Positions 53,192 through 62,464 of a DNA stretch of 64,000 bases are shown here, one piece after another (the stretch's first letter is position 1; every line of letters starts with the position of its first letter). The translations under genes and the position numbers were made by a program. Location: the NCBI GenBank assembly GCA_028287235.1, contig JAQBQB010000030.1:186001-250000 (forward strand). The letters are read 5' to 3'. The notes beneath the pieces were generated by a model. That model searched no databases. It was not told where the DNA came from and worked only from the letters and a program-made list of their open reading frames with translations. The stretch is from Gemmatimonadota bacterium (GTDB lineage: Bacteria; Gemmatimonadota; Gemmatimonadetes; Gemmatimonadales; Gemmatimonadaceae).

Positions 53192-53937
53192 AGACGCGCG
53201 CGCTCGTCATCGAGGACGAGCCCATCGCGCGGCGGCAGCTCCGCGATCTGATCGGCGAGGTGGACTGGATCGACTGCGTGGGCGAAGCCGCGGACGGACT
53301 GACGGCCGTGGCGCTCATCGACGAGCTCGAGCCCGATCTCATCTTTCTCGACATCGAGATGCCGGAGCTCAACGGGCTCGGGGTGCTCGGCCGCATCCAG
53401 CACGATCCCGCCGTGGTGTTCACGACGGCGTACGACAAGTTCGCCGTCGCCGCGTTCGAGCTCGAGGCGATCGACTACCTCCTCAAGCCGTTCGGACGCG
53501 ATCGCCTACTCGCCGCGCTCGAGCGCGTGCGCCGCGCGGTGCGCGGCGGGTCGGACGTTTCGGTGTCGCAACGTGCGCACGAGGCAGTCGATCAGATCGG
53601 CGGAGCCGGGCCCCTCGCGCGCATCTTCGTGCGCGACCGCGGGCGCATTCTGCCGATCGCCGTCGGCGACATCGAGCGACTGGAGGCCGACGACGACTAC
53701 GTCGCCGTCCACAGCCGCGGCCGCCGCTTTCTCGTCTATCTCGGCATGAACGAGTTCGAGTCGCGCCTCGATCCCGAGCGCTTCCTGCGGGTGCACCGCT
53801 CCCACATCGTCAACCTCGACCACGTCGCCGCACTCGCGCCGTACGACGCGACGCGGCTGCAGATCGAGATGAAGGACGGCAAGCGGATCATCGCCAGCCG
53901 CACGCGGTCGCGAGAGTTGCGGGGTTTGGCGATCTGA
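53188..53937 (+). CDS. LytTR-family response regulator
   Basis: This 249-residue protein overlaps the LytS stop (ATGA). The receiver has acidic residues EDE near 9-11, acceptor Asp55 (IFLDIEMPELNG) and Lys in YLLKPFG. The LytTR DNA-binding domain occupies about 145-245 (ERLEADDDYVAVHSRGRR, FLRVHRSHIVNLDHVAAL). It is the last gene of the TonB receptor-TPR-LytS-LytTR run. The 124-bp gap after it carries no motif I can assign. Confidence 0.93.
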   Translation: MKTRALVIEDEPIARRQLRDLIGEVDWIDCVGEAADGLTAVALIDELEPDLIFLDIEMPELNGLGVLGRIQHDPAVVFTTAYDKFAVAAFELEAIDYLLKPFGRDRLLAALERVRRAVRGGSDVSVSQRAHEAVDQIGGAGPLARIFVRDRGRILPIAVGDIERLEADDDYVAVHSRGRRFLVYLGMNEFESRLDPERFLRVHRSHIVNLDHVAALAPYDATRLQIEMKDGKRIIASRTRSRELRGLAI

Positions 53938-54061
53938 TCGTCGCCCACCGCCGTCATTCCGAGCGAACACTCCCGAACGAGCACTCCAAAATCCGCTTTC
54001 TCCGTGCGGAGCGGCTCGGTGGCACTGGCGAGAGAAGCCGGCATAGCTCAGGTTTTTTCAC

Positions 54062-55438
54062 ATGCCACTCGCCTCCGACCTCGAAGCTTTCTTCGCGAAA
54101 AACCAGTCGCGTGCCCGCGACGAGCTGTTCGACTTGCTGCGGATTCCGAGCGTGAGCGCTCGGTCCGAGCACAACCCGGACACGGCCCGTGCCGCCGATT
54201 GGGTGGCCGAGTCCATGCGCAGGATCGGCCTCACCGCCACGGTGCATCCCACCAAGGGACACCCCGTGGTCGTCGGCGAATGGCGCAAGGCAAAGCCGGG
54301 CGCGCAGACGGTGTTGATCTACGGGCACTACGACGTACAGCCGGCCGAGCCGCTCGAGCTCTGGGACAGCCCGCCCTTCGAGCCGACGGTGCGCGACGGA
54401 AAGATCTACGCCCGCGGCTCGGTCGACGACAAAGGCCAGCTCTACCTGCACATCAAGGCACTCGAGGCACACCTCACGGCGCGCGGCACGCTGCCGGTGA
54501 ACGTCATCGTACTTGCCGAAGGCGAGGAAGAAGTCGGCAGCGAGCACCTCGCCGCCTTCATCGAGGACCATAAGGATTTGCTCGAATGCGGCGCCGTGGT
54601 GATCTCCGATTCGGCGATGTTCGCGCCCGGCCTTCCGTCGATTCTATCGTCGCTGCGCGGACTGGCGTACTTCCAGATCGACGTGCAGGGTCCCACCACC
54701 GACCTGCACTCCGGCAGCTACGGCGGCGCGGTGATGAATCCGGCGATGGCCCTGGCGCGCATCCTCGCCACGATGCATGACGCCGACGGCCACGTCGCGA
54801 TCGAGGGCTTCTACGACAAGGTGCGCGACTGGGGCGAGGATGCCCGCAAGCAAATTCGCACGCTGCCATTCGACGACGCGCACTTCCGCGCCGAGACGGG
54901 CTCTCCCGAGCTGTTCGGTGAGAAGGGGTACTCGACGTTGGAGCGCATCTGGATGCGCCCCACCTGCGAGGTGAACGGCCTGCTCAGCGGCTACACCGGC
55001 GAGGGCGCGAAGACCGTGTTGCCCGCGAAGGCGATGGCCAAAGTGAGCTGCCGGCTGATTCCCAACCAGACGCCGGACGAGATCGAGCATCTGATGAAGA
55101 AGCACGTCGAGCGTGTCGCGCCGAAAGGAGTGACCGTCACCGTGACCCACCTGCACGGCGGTCACCCGTGGCGCGCCGATCTCGATGGTCCGCTGTTCGA
55201 CGCCGCGCGCCGCGCGCTCGCGACCGCGTTTGCACGCGAGCCGGTCGTCACCGGCGAGGGCGGCTCGATACCCGTCGTCGGCGATTTTCAGAGAATACTT
55301 GGCGCGCCGGTGCTGCTCGTCGGCTTCGGTTTGCCGGGAGAGAACGCGCACGCTCCCAACGAGTGGATGAGCGAGGAGAACTATTTCAAGGGTATGCGCG
55401 CCATGGCGGCGCTGTGGGACGAGCTCGCCGCCGGCTAG
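54062..55438 (+). CDS. M20-family dipeptidase
   Basis: The 458-residue cytoplasmic metallopeptidase has a dizinc site of the M20/M25/M40 type: His89 in LIYGHYDVQP, Asp in RGSVDDKGQLY near 121, and Glu in AEGEEEVGSEHL near 155-165. The dimerisation domain lies at about 200-310 (DLHSGSYGGAVMNPAMAL), and GEGGSIPVVGDFQR and NAHAPNEW are near the C-terminus. The likely role is cleaving dipeptides or an N-acyl amino acid. Its TAG stop overlaps the tamB stop on the other strand (CTAG). Confidence 0.93.
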   Translation: MPLASDLEAFFAKNQSRARDELFDLLRIPSVSARSEHNPDTARAADWVAESMRRIGLTATVHPTKGHPVVVGEWRKAKPGAQTVLIYGHYDVQPAEPLELWDSPPFEPTVRDGKIYARGSVDDKGQLYLHIKALEAHLTARGTLPVNVIVLAEGEEEVGSEHLAAFIEDHKDLLECGAVVISDSAMFAPGLPSILSSLRGLAYFQIDVQGPTTDLHSGSYGGAVMNPAMALARILATMHDADGHVAIEGFYDKVRDWGEDARKQIRTLPFDDAHFRAETGSPELFGEKGYSTLERIWMRPTCEVNGLLSGYTGEGAKTVLPAKAMAKVSCRLIPNQTPDEIEHLMKKHVERVAPKGVTVTVTHLHGGHPWRADLDGPLFDAARRALATAFAREPVVTGEGGSIPVVGDFQRILGAPVLLVGFGLPGENAHAPNEWMSEENYFKGMRAMAALWDELAAG

Positions 55439-58400
55439 AACCTCCACTCGCGCAAAATGAACCCGCCGTACGACAACACCGGCCGCGTGGGCTGGTTGTT
55501 GAGCGTGGGTTCTCGCAGGAGGATCCGCGGTTCCACGCTGGCGTTGAAGTGCCAGCCGTCGGTCGTGCGGTGCTCGATTCCGAAACCGGGGCGGAACGCC
55601 TGCTCCTGCACGCTCACGAAGGTGCGGCCGTTGATGTATTTCCCCGCCTCGATCTTCGTCTGCAGGATGAAGTTGCTGAACGCGTTCCCGCCGTTGAACA
55701 ACGGCACGTCGCCCGGCGTGATGTCGAGCACGTCGGTGCCGAACGCGCGCCCCGCCTGCACCTCGAGCTGATCGACGAGCACGCCCACCGCGACGCTCGC
55801 CAGGCGAGTGACGGCGATCCGCGCGCCGGCTCCGAACAGGTCGGTCGCACCGGCGCCGCCGGCAATGCTCGACGAGTTGAAGGCGAGGAGCGACGTCGAC
55901 GACTGGCCGAAGGCGAGAAGGCTCAACAGCTCCGACTGCGTGCGCGGCGGTTGCGCGTCGCTCTCGAGCGCAAGCTTCGGCTTCTTGAGCGTGCCGCCGA
56001 TCACGACGCTGATGTTGATCGCGCCGCGCGGCGCCTGCACCAGGTATTCGCCCGTGATCTGCAGGGTGGGATTCACGTCCGCCGTGCCGATGAACATCGC
56101 CGACCCGCGTTTGATCTGAAACCGCTTGCTGAGGATGTTGTACTCGCCGCGATCCGTCGTCACCACGCCCGTCAGCGACAGCGCCTGCAAGTTGTAGACG
56201 ATGTTCACCGGATCGTCGGTGTAGATCTCGATGTTCGCCTCTCGGTTGCGCACCCACGTGTCGTGGTTGATGGCGAGCGACATCTCGACGCGCAGGTTCG
56301 CCAACAGCGGAGACAGGGGCGGGAAGAGATCGCGGTCGGCGACGATCGCGGTGTCGAGCACGTTGAACAGCGCCGGATCGCCCGCGCCGATGAGATGCTG
56401 GCCGCTCGTCTCCGGCGCGTAGATCACGCCCTGGGTGATCGTCGCCGCTCCGCTCAGGAACGGCTTGTCGAATGGCCCGGTGAACGCGAGGCCGGCGTCG
56501 ACGCGAATTTTTCCCTTGTCGTTGTTGAGGAGCTCCGCGCCGCTCGACACGAGAAAGAGGTTGAACGCCGGCGTGCGCCAGTTGCCAACGGCCACAGTGC
56601 CGCGCACCCGCACCGAGCCGCGCGCCGCGCCCACGAGCGAATCGACGTACACCGTGTCGTTCGCCATCCGCACCGACGCCGCCACGTCGGTGAAGTTCGC
56701 GCCGGTGGGAACGAGCTTCACCGATCCATGGTCGAGCGTGAAGCCGCCCACGAGCGCCGGCTGCTTGAGCGTTCCGCGCATGCTGAACTTTCCCGCCGCG
56801 CGCCCGTGGAAGTCCGAGACGAGCGTCGTGAACTGCGGAATGAGCTCGAGCGGCAGGCTGTCGGCGACGACGTCCACCGCCATCGGATTGGGCAGCAGCC
56901 GGCTGCCCGTTACGCCGGACAGCGCGAGGTTGATCGGAATGTGCCCGTCGGCCACCATCATCGGCTGGCCGCCGTTGCGCAGCGCGTCGACGTGCGTCAC
57001 GAGCTGCTGGTCGGCGTAGCCGAAGCGCCCGTGTAGCTCGGGCACCACCGCGCCGTTGTACGTGCCGTCGAGCAGGCCGAACGCGCCGCTGAACGCCGGC
57101 GCGGCGAGCGTACCCGTCATCGTGCCGGCGAGCGTGATCATCCCCGTCATGTTGACGTCGGTTTGCACGATGTCCACGACGTTCGACACCGGGAAGTTGT
57201 CCACTTCCAGGTTGAAATTCGCCACGCCGCTCGTCGGCAGCAGACCGTTCGCGTAGACTCGGCCGTTCGTGCGGTTGCGCAGCTCGAAGTTCGTGACCTG
57301 AATGCCCGGGCCGCCCCACTGCACCATTCCCGGATGCGGCATCGACCAGTAGGCCGTGTCGAAGCGGAAGGTCATGTCGGCGAGCCGCAGCTCCTTCCGG
57401 TCGGTGTACAGCGCGTAGTCGCCCTTCGCGCCGTACTCCCGATTGTCGCCCTGGGTCACGGCGAGCTCGATGTGCCCGCCCGGCGACTTGTAGGTGACGC
57501 GCGCGCTGAGCGTGTCGAACGCGAAGCCCATCGCGGTGAGGCTGTCGGCCTCGAGACCCACGGCGAGCGTGGCCTGCGGCGTGCGCGCGTTGATCCACGC
57601 GTACTCACTCTGGAACCGGCGCACGAAGTTGCCGCGCGCCACGACGTTCTCGCCGCCGGCGCGCCCGCGCAGATCGAAATCATACAGGTTGCCGCGCAGC
57701 GTTCCCGCCGCGTAGACCTTGCCCGAGATCGTGTCGCCGGGCACCGGCTGCGGCACCGTCATGGCGAGACGCGGCGCCGGCCGGCCGTTGATCATCCGCT
57801 CCATCTCGGTCGCGCGGTCGGCGCGCACCGAATCGGCGCGCGCACGCTGGGCGGCTCGCTGCAGCACCTGCGGCCGCGGCGCCACCGCCGTCGTGGCACC
57901 CGCCGTCTTCGGCAACCAGCGATTGAATGCGCCGAGTGAGTCGACGGCGACCGTGTAGGTGAGCTGGCCGGTCCGCTCGCGCGTGAGCCCGAAGCTGCCC
58001 GACACGTTGGCGGCGGTATGCGCGCCGTACGCGTACAGCCGCTGAATGTCGGCGAGCCCGTTCGCGATGCTGGCGCGCACCGACATCGTGTCCACCGCCA
58101 CGCTGTCCCACCGCGACGTCGAGAGGTCGGCGGCGATCACCGTGTGCATCGTGGCAAGCGTGGTGCCGCGGCCGCGCACCAACGCGTTCGCCGTGAGCGA
58201 CGTGACCGGGGCCTTGCTGTCGATCGTGCGCAGGTTGAGCGTGTAGAGGCTCGACGTGAGGTCGTAGCCTTTGTCCTTACTCGCGAGGTCGAGCGTGCCG
58301 CGCGTCACGAACCGTCCGCCGTCGGGCAGGCGCAGGTCCGCCTGCACGCGCAGATTTCGCAGCGAGCCGACGAGATGCAGCGGCCCCGCCGCGCTCCCCT

Positions 58401-60039
58401 GCAAACCCGCGGCGGGGAAGAAGCGTCCGACCTCGACGAGCGACACCGGCCGCGCCTTCACGTCGACGTCGAAGTACTGGCCGCCGGCCAGCCGCACCGT
58501 CGCCTTTCCGTCGACGACCGACCGCGTGCCACGGTCGCGATGGTCGAGATTGGCGACGATCGCGAGCTGCGTGTTGGTCGATCCGTTCACCGTTGCCGTG
58601 CCGGTGACGACGCCTTCGATCGGCAGCGTCGGCATCCAGGTGCGCGCCATGTCCACCTGGACGGGCAGCAGTTGCAGATGCAGGTCGCGGGCGCGGAGCC
58701 CAGCGCCGGTGAGGAAGCCCACCTCGCCCACGGCGATGATGCGGCTCGCTCCCGCGCGCTGATCGGCGAAGGTGACGTCGGTGTCGATCACGAGCGCGTG
58801 CGTGCCGCCGCGCAACGTCGCGCGGCCGGCGAACACGCCGCGGCGCGGCGACTTGAAGTGCGGAATCACCTGCTCGAGCAGCCGCGTGTCCACACCGGTG
58901 AAGCGCACGTTCGTGTTGTGGATCGCGATCGTGTCCGCGAGCGTGATGGCGAAGGCGCCCGCGGCGTGCGCGTTCTCGACGGTGATGTCGGCGTTGGTGA
59001 CCGTGTAGGCCTGTACCGCGCCGCGCCACGTGAGCGCGAGGTCGAGCTTTCCGGTGCCGGCCGGCAAGCGCGGATAGATCCAGCGCATGTCGGCGAAGGC
59101 GGCGGGGTCGCTGTGCACCGACATCGTCATGTCGCCCGAGCTGAACACGTAGCTCCCGTCGCCGGTGGCCTTGGAGCTGGGAAGCGCGGCATACGCGCCC
59201 TTCCACCAGACCGAATCGTTGTTGAAGGGGAACGAGCCTTTGAGATCTCGCACGGTGGCGCCGGGCGCACGGAAGGGATACGCCTGCATTCTCAGCGCCG
59301 ACACCTGCAGCAGGCGATCCTTCACCCCGGGCTCGGAGAGCCGGAGCAGCGGAAACTTTCCGGTGACGGAGTCGAGCTGCACGATCTTCTGAAAGCCGCC
59401 GGGCACTTGGCGAATCATGAGCCGCGAGCCGCCGGCCAGCGCTTCGCGCACCACGCTATCGCGCGCCTGGCGGTTCAACTTCGCGCTGGGGCTCCACGGC
59501 GTGCGCACGATCAGCTGTCCGCCGACCACCGTCGCGTTGGTGAAGCGAATCCAATCCAACCACCCATTTTGCTGCGACGGTGGGTGCGGCGTGGTGTCGC
59601 GCGGAAAGATGCGCTCCCAGTTCCATTTGCCGTTCGGCGGCCGGTCGAGCACGATCACCGGGTGCACGAGCTCTCCGCCGTCCACCCAGATGTGTTTGCG
59701 CAGCAGGGACAGAATGTCGTAGTTGCCCCTGAACGACTCGGCCGCGACGAAAGGCGTGCCGCTGCTGTCGGTGATCGAGAAGTCGTGCACCGTCATGCCC
59801 GTGAGCAGGTTGCCCGACAGGCTGCCGATCTTCGCCTTTCCGTGCACCACGCCGTTGAGATAGTTCTCCGCCACGCGCCGCACACGCTCGCGTCCCCAAT
59901 CGGTCCCGGTCAACACGAGAACGGCCACCGCCGCCACCAACACCAGGATCGCAATGCTCAGCAGCAACGCGACGAAGCCGCGTCCCCACCGCAGCTCGTC
60001 GTCTGGTACCCGCTCGCGACCACGCACTCCATCCTGCAC
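55435..60039 (-). CDS. tamB: Translocation and assembly module TamB-like protein
   Basis: The 1534-residue protein starts with GTG right after the tamA stop; a GGAGAAG site lies 8 nt upstream. An N-terminal membrane helix (~22-45; FVALLLSIAILVLVAAVAVLV) anchors it in the inner membrane. The long middle is repetitive beta structure of the AsmA/TamB kind. The C-terminal ~350 residues are the DUF490/TamB domain (DKGKIRVDAGLAF, YLVQAPRGAINISVVIGGTL). TamB proteins bridge the envelope and help phospholipid transfer or outer-membrane protein assembly with TamA. It and tamA form one operon. Confidence 0.88.
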   Translation of the reverse strand: MQDGVRGRERVPDDELRWGRGFVALLLSIAILVLVAAVAVLVLTGTDWGRERVRRVAENYLNGVVHGKAKIGSLSGNLLTGMTVHDFSITDSSGTPFVAAESFRGNYDILSLLRKHIWVDGGELVHPVIVLDRPPNGKWNWERIFPRDTTPHPPSQQNGWLDWIRFTNATVVGGQLIVRTPWSPSAKLNRQARDSVVREALAGGSRLMIRQVPGGFQKIVQLDSVTGKFPLLRLSEPGVKDRLLQVSALRMQAYPFRAPGATVRDLKGSFPFNNDSVWWKGAYAALPSSKATGDGSYVFSSGDMTMSVHSDPAAFADMRWIYPRLPAGTGKLDLALTWRGAVQAYTVTNADITVENAHAAGAFAITLADTIAIHNTNVRFTGVDTRLLEQVIPHFKSPRRGVFAGRATLRGGTHALVIDTDVTFADQRAGASRIIAVGEVGFLTGAGLRARDLHLQLLPVQVDMARTWMPTLPIEGVVTGTATVNGSTNTQLAIVANLDHRDRGTRSVVDGKATVRLAGGQYFDVDVKARPVSLVEVGRFFPAAGLQGSAAGPLHLVGSLRNLRVQADLRLPDGGRFVTRGTLDLASKDKGYDLTSSLYTLNLRTIDSKAPVTSLTANALVRGRGTTLATMHTVIAADLSTSRWDSVAVDTMSVRASIANGLADIQRLYAYGAHTAANVSGSFGLTRERTGQLTYTVAVDSLGAFNRWLPKTAGATTAVAPRPQVLQRAAQRARADSVRADRATEMERMINGRPAPRLAMTVPQPVPGDTISGKVYAAGTLRGNLYDFDLRGRAGGENVVARGNFVRRFQSEYAWINARTPQATLAVGLEADSLTAMGFAFDTLSARVTYKSPGGHIELAVTQGDNREYGAKGDYALYTDRKELRLADMTFRFDTAYWSMPHPGMVQWGGPGIQVTNFELRNRTNGRVYANGLLPTSGVANFNLEVDNFPVSNVVDIVQTDVNMTGMITLAGTMTGTLAAPAFSGAFGLLDGTYNGAVVPELHGRFGYADQQLVTHVDALRNGGQPMMVADGHIPINLALSGVTGSRLLPNPMAVDVVADSLPLELIPQFTTLVSDFHGRAAGKFSMRGTLKQPALVGGFTLDHGSVKLVPTGANFTDVAASVRMANDTVYVDSLVGAARGSVRVRGTVAVGNWRTPAFNLFLVSSGAELLNNDKGKIRVDAGLAFTGPFDKPFLSGAATITQGVIYAPETSGQHLIGAGDPALFNVLDTAIVADRDLFPPLSPLLANLRVEMSLAINHDTWVRNREANIEIYTDDPVNIVYNLQALSLTGVVTTDRGEYNILSKRFQIKRGSAMFIGTADVNPTLQITGEYLVQAPRGAINISVVIGGTLKKPKLALESDAQPPRTQSELLSLLAFGQSSTSLLAFNSSSIAGGAGATDLFGAGARIAVTRLASVAVGVLVDQLEVQAGRAFGTDVLDITPGDVPLFNGGNAFSNFILQTKIEAGKYINGRTFVSVQEQAFRPGFGIEHRTTDGWHFNASVEPRILLREPTLNNQPTRPVLSYGGFILREWRF

Positions 60040-62292
60040 TTAGTACGCTTCTCCGATCGAGAAGTGCAGCGTGAGACGGCTCAGCAGCGTCTTGCCCTGC
60101 GAGAAGTTGCGGGTGGCGCTCAACGGAACGATGTGCATCTGTCCCGTGCTGTCGCGTACCGCCGTGACCACCGCGAGATCCTCGGCGCGATTGGGGTTGA
60201 TGCCGAAGTCCACGCGAATCGGTCCCACCGGCGACTCATAACGGAAGCCGAAGCCCGGCGTCACCGCTCCCGTGCCCTTCACGATCGCGCTGATGCGCGG
60301 CAACCCTCCCGTGTTTCCCGATCCCACGACCGCGCCGTCGAGAAACACCGCGCCCACGATGTTGCGCAGCACGAGCCCCAAGGGAACCGGAAAGCGGTAC
60401 TCCACACTTCCCTCGAGCAGCGACGTGCCCCCGAGCGGCTGCGGCAGAAAGTCGGACGACTTGAGGTTCGGCGAGTTCGGATCGCAGAACTTGACCGCCT
60501 CCGGCGTGAGTTGGCAGGTGCCGCCGGCGAGGCTCTGCGCCTTGGCGAGCGTCGTCTCGTCGATGGTGAGCACGCGCGGCCCCAACTGGCTCTCGCCGTA
60601 GCCGCGCACCGAGTTGGCGCCGCCGGCGTAGAAGCGCTTTCTCGGATGCAGCACGCCGCTCTCCGCGCCGCTCGCCAGCGCGCGCACGAAGCCGAACCTG
60701 AGATGCGCCGTATAGACGTTCTGCGTGCCGCTCCGGTGCGTGTATGCGGCGCCGTCGAAGGCGAAGCGGTTGTACCGGTAGTCGGACGCGGTGAGCGACG
60801 ACGCGTGCTCGAGATCGACCCGCGCGACATACCCCTTCGTGGGCGAGAAGGGCAGGTCCGAGCGGTCGACGAATCCGGTGAGCGTGAGGGGCGACAGCGA
60901 CTGGTGCGAGCGGAACGACGCGATGGTCGGGGTGTCGCACACGCCGAAGTTCACGCAGAAGTACACGTCGCTCGCCGAGACGTTGTTGATCTCGTAGCGA
61001 TAGTTGAGGCTCACGGGCGCGCGCACGCGCACCGTGTGCGTGAACGTCGCCTGTCCACCGTAGCCGCGGTCGATGAACACGCCGGGGTTGATACTCCGGT
61101 GGGCAAAGAGGCCGAAGCCCGCCGCGTCGGCCGGCCGCCGCAGAAACGCCGGCTGCCGGAAGTCGATGCTCGCCGTGTACGTCGGCTGAAGATACGGCGC
61201 CACGTTGCTGTCCGACGCCTCGGCCACGTCCTTCCGTACGTTGCGGAAAATGCCGCGCCCCTGTAGCGACGACGCGAACAGGTTGCCCACCGCGCCGTCG
61301 ATGTCGAGCCGCCGCGCGCCGCCGAACAGATTGTAGCTCGTGTAGTGCGCCTGAAACTGGAAGAAGTCGATGTTGTTGAGCCCCGGACCGAACCGCGCCT
61401 CGTGCAGCGGCGCCTCGGTCACGTCGATCGTGACGTTCTTCACCGTGGTGTACTGCGGCGGCACGTCGATCGATGCGAGCCGGAAGAGATTCGACTCGTA
61501 GAGATTGCGCTGGCTTTCGAGAATCGTCGACTGGCGGTACGGATCGCCCGTCTTGAAGGCCAGCGAGTTCATGATCGTGGTGGTGTTCACGCGCTGGTTC
61601 CCGACCACCGTGATGCGCCCAATCGTCGTGGGCCTGTTCTGGATGAGGGTCACGCCCACGTCGGCAACGTGCGCCGCTTGGTCGACCGTGACGGTCGTGT
61701 CGACCACCGCGTCGCCGTACCCGCGATCCCACAGCTCGTTCTGAAAGAGCACACGCATGGAGTCGAGCCGGATCAGGTCGATCGGACTCTTGGCGTGCAA
61801 CAGCGTGAGCCGGTTGCGCACCTTGTCGGGGAGGAGCGTCGAGTCGTAGGCGATGGCGATCTTGCGCACCACCGTTGGCGGTCCCTCGTTCACCGTGAAC
61901 GTCACCTCGACCTGATTCGGCGCCAGGCGCTTCACGGCGGTGTCGACCTGCGTATCGCGGTAGCCGCGCTTCCAGTAGTACAACCGAATGCGCAGCACGT
62001 CGCGCCGCAGCTCCGCTTCGTCGAGGTAGAACTTGAACTCGAAGGTCGGCGAATGGCTGACCAGGCAGAACGGGCGCAGCAGAAAACTTCGGCACTTCGA
62101 CGTCTGAGTCGAGATGCTCTTCAGCAGGTCGTATTGGTCGACGTGATTGACGCCAACGAGATGAATCGCCCGAACCTCGGGCGATTGGGGTGTAGCGGGT
62201 CGAACGGATTGAGCGCGGACGACGACCGGAGCGAGACTGAGCGCTCCGGCGGTCAACAGGGCCCGGATCCGATTGGGAGTCGGGAAATGCAT
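60040..62292 (-). CDS. tamA: BamA/TamA-family outer-membrane protein
   Basis: I start at ATG 62292 (750 residues; signal MHFPTPNRIRALLTAGALSL), although TTG 62313 is seven codons upstream. Three POTRA-like domains occupy about 35-290 (AIHLVGVNHVDQYDLLKSI, TTIGRITVVGNQRVNTTTI). The C-terminal beta-barrel has an NSVRGYGESQLGP element, like the conserved VRG(F/Y) tetrad of Omp85 proteins, and ends LTLHFSIGEAY. The adjacent TamB-type gene identifies it as TamA rather than BamA. POTRA1 contains two Cys (KCRSFLLRPFC) that could form a disulfide. Confidence 0.86.
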   Translation of the reverse strand: MHFPTPNRIRALLTAGALSLAPVVVRAQSVRPATPQSPEVRAIHLVGVNHVDQYDLLKSISTQTSKCRSFLLRPFCLVSHSPTFEFKFYLDEAELRRDVLRIRLYYWKRGYRDTQVDTAVKRLAPNQVEVTFTVNEGPPTVVRKIAIAYDSTLLPDKVRNRLTLLHAKSPIDLIRLDSMRVLFQNELWDRGYGDAVVDTTVTVDQAAHVADVGVTLIQNRPTTIGRITVVGNQRVNTTTIMNSLAFKTGDPYRQSTILESQRNLYESNLFRLASIDVPPQYTTVKNVTIDVTEAPLHEARFGPGLNNIDFFQFQAHYTSYNLFGGARRLDIDGAVGNLFASSLQGRGIFRNVRKDVAEASDSNVAPYLQPTYTASIDFRQPAFLRRPADAAGFGLFAHRSINPGVFIDRGYGGQATFTHTVRVRAPVSLNYRYEINNVSASDVYFCVNFGVCDTPTIASFRSHQSLSPLTLTGFVDRSDLPFSPTKGYVARVDLEHASSLTASDYRYNRFAFDGAAYTHRSGTQNVYTAHLRFGFVRALASGAESGVLHPRKRFYAGGANSVRGYGESQLGPRVLTIDETTLAKAQSLAGGTCQLTPEAVKFCDPNSPNLKSSDFLPQPLGGTSLLEGSVEYRFPVPLGLVLRNIVGAVFLDGAVVGSGNTGGLPRISAIVKGTGAVTPGFGFRYESPVGPIRVDFGINPNRAEDLAVVTAVRDSTGQMHIVPLSATRNFSQGKTLLSRLTLHFSIGEAY

Positions 62293-62369
62293 GGCTGGGA
62301 ACAGCTTGAGCAAAGGGTAGGCCGAGGCGTCCTCTTCGCTAATACCGAGCCCTGCGGGGCGGATACTCG

Positions 62370-62419
62370 AGGTCCCTGGTCCCTGTTCTGGGTGTGCTCA
62401 GAACAGGGACCAGGGACCT
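62370..62419. repeat. Perfect 21-bp palindrome with 8-nt loop
   Basis: The arms 62370-62390 and 62399-62419 are exact inverted complements, and each arm contains GGTCCCT twice in tandem. The loop is GGTGTGCT. It lies between the rho stop (62465) and the tamA start (62292). Neither strand has a T-run after it, so it is not a standard intrinsic terminator. It may be a REP-like element, an mRNA-stabilising or attenuating hairpin, or a binding site. Confidence 0.8.
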
Positions 62420-62464
62420 AAAGCGCCCAATCGCACGCTTCCCGCGATCAATACGGTACCGGTC

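Noticed and set aside
54010-54060. T-rich stretch before the M20 gene as a terminator for the LytTR gene
   Set aside because: The TTTTTT is not preceded by a stable stem.
58018-61266. 1082-codon open frame on the plus strand opposite tamB and tamA
   Set aside because: It spans two real genes and their junction and is composed of Arg/Ala/Val/His-rich shadow sequence.
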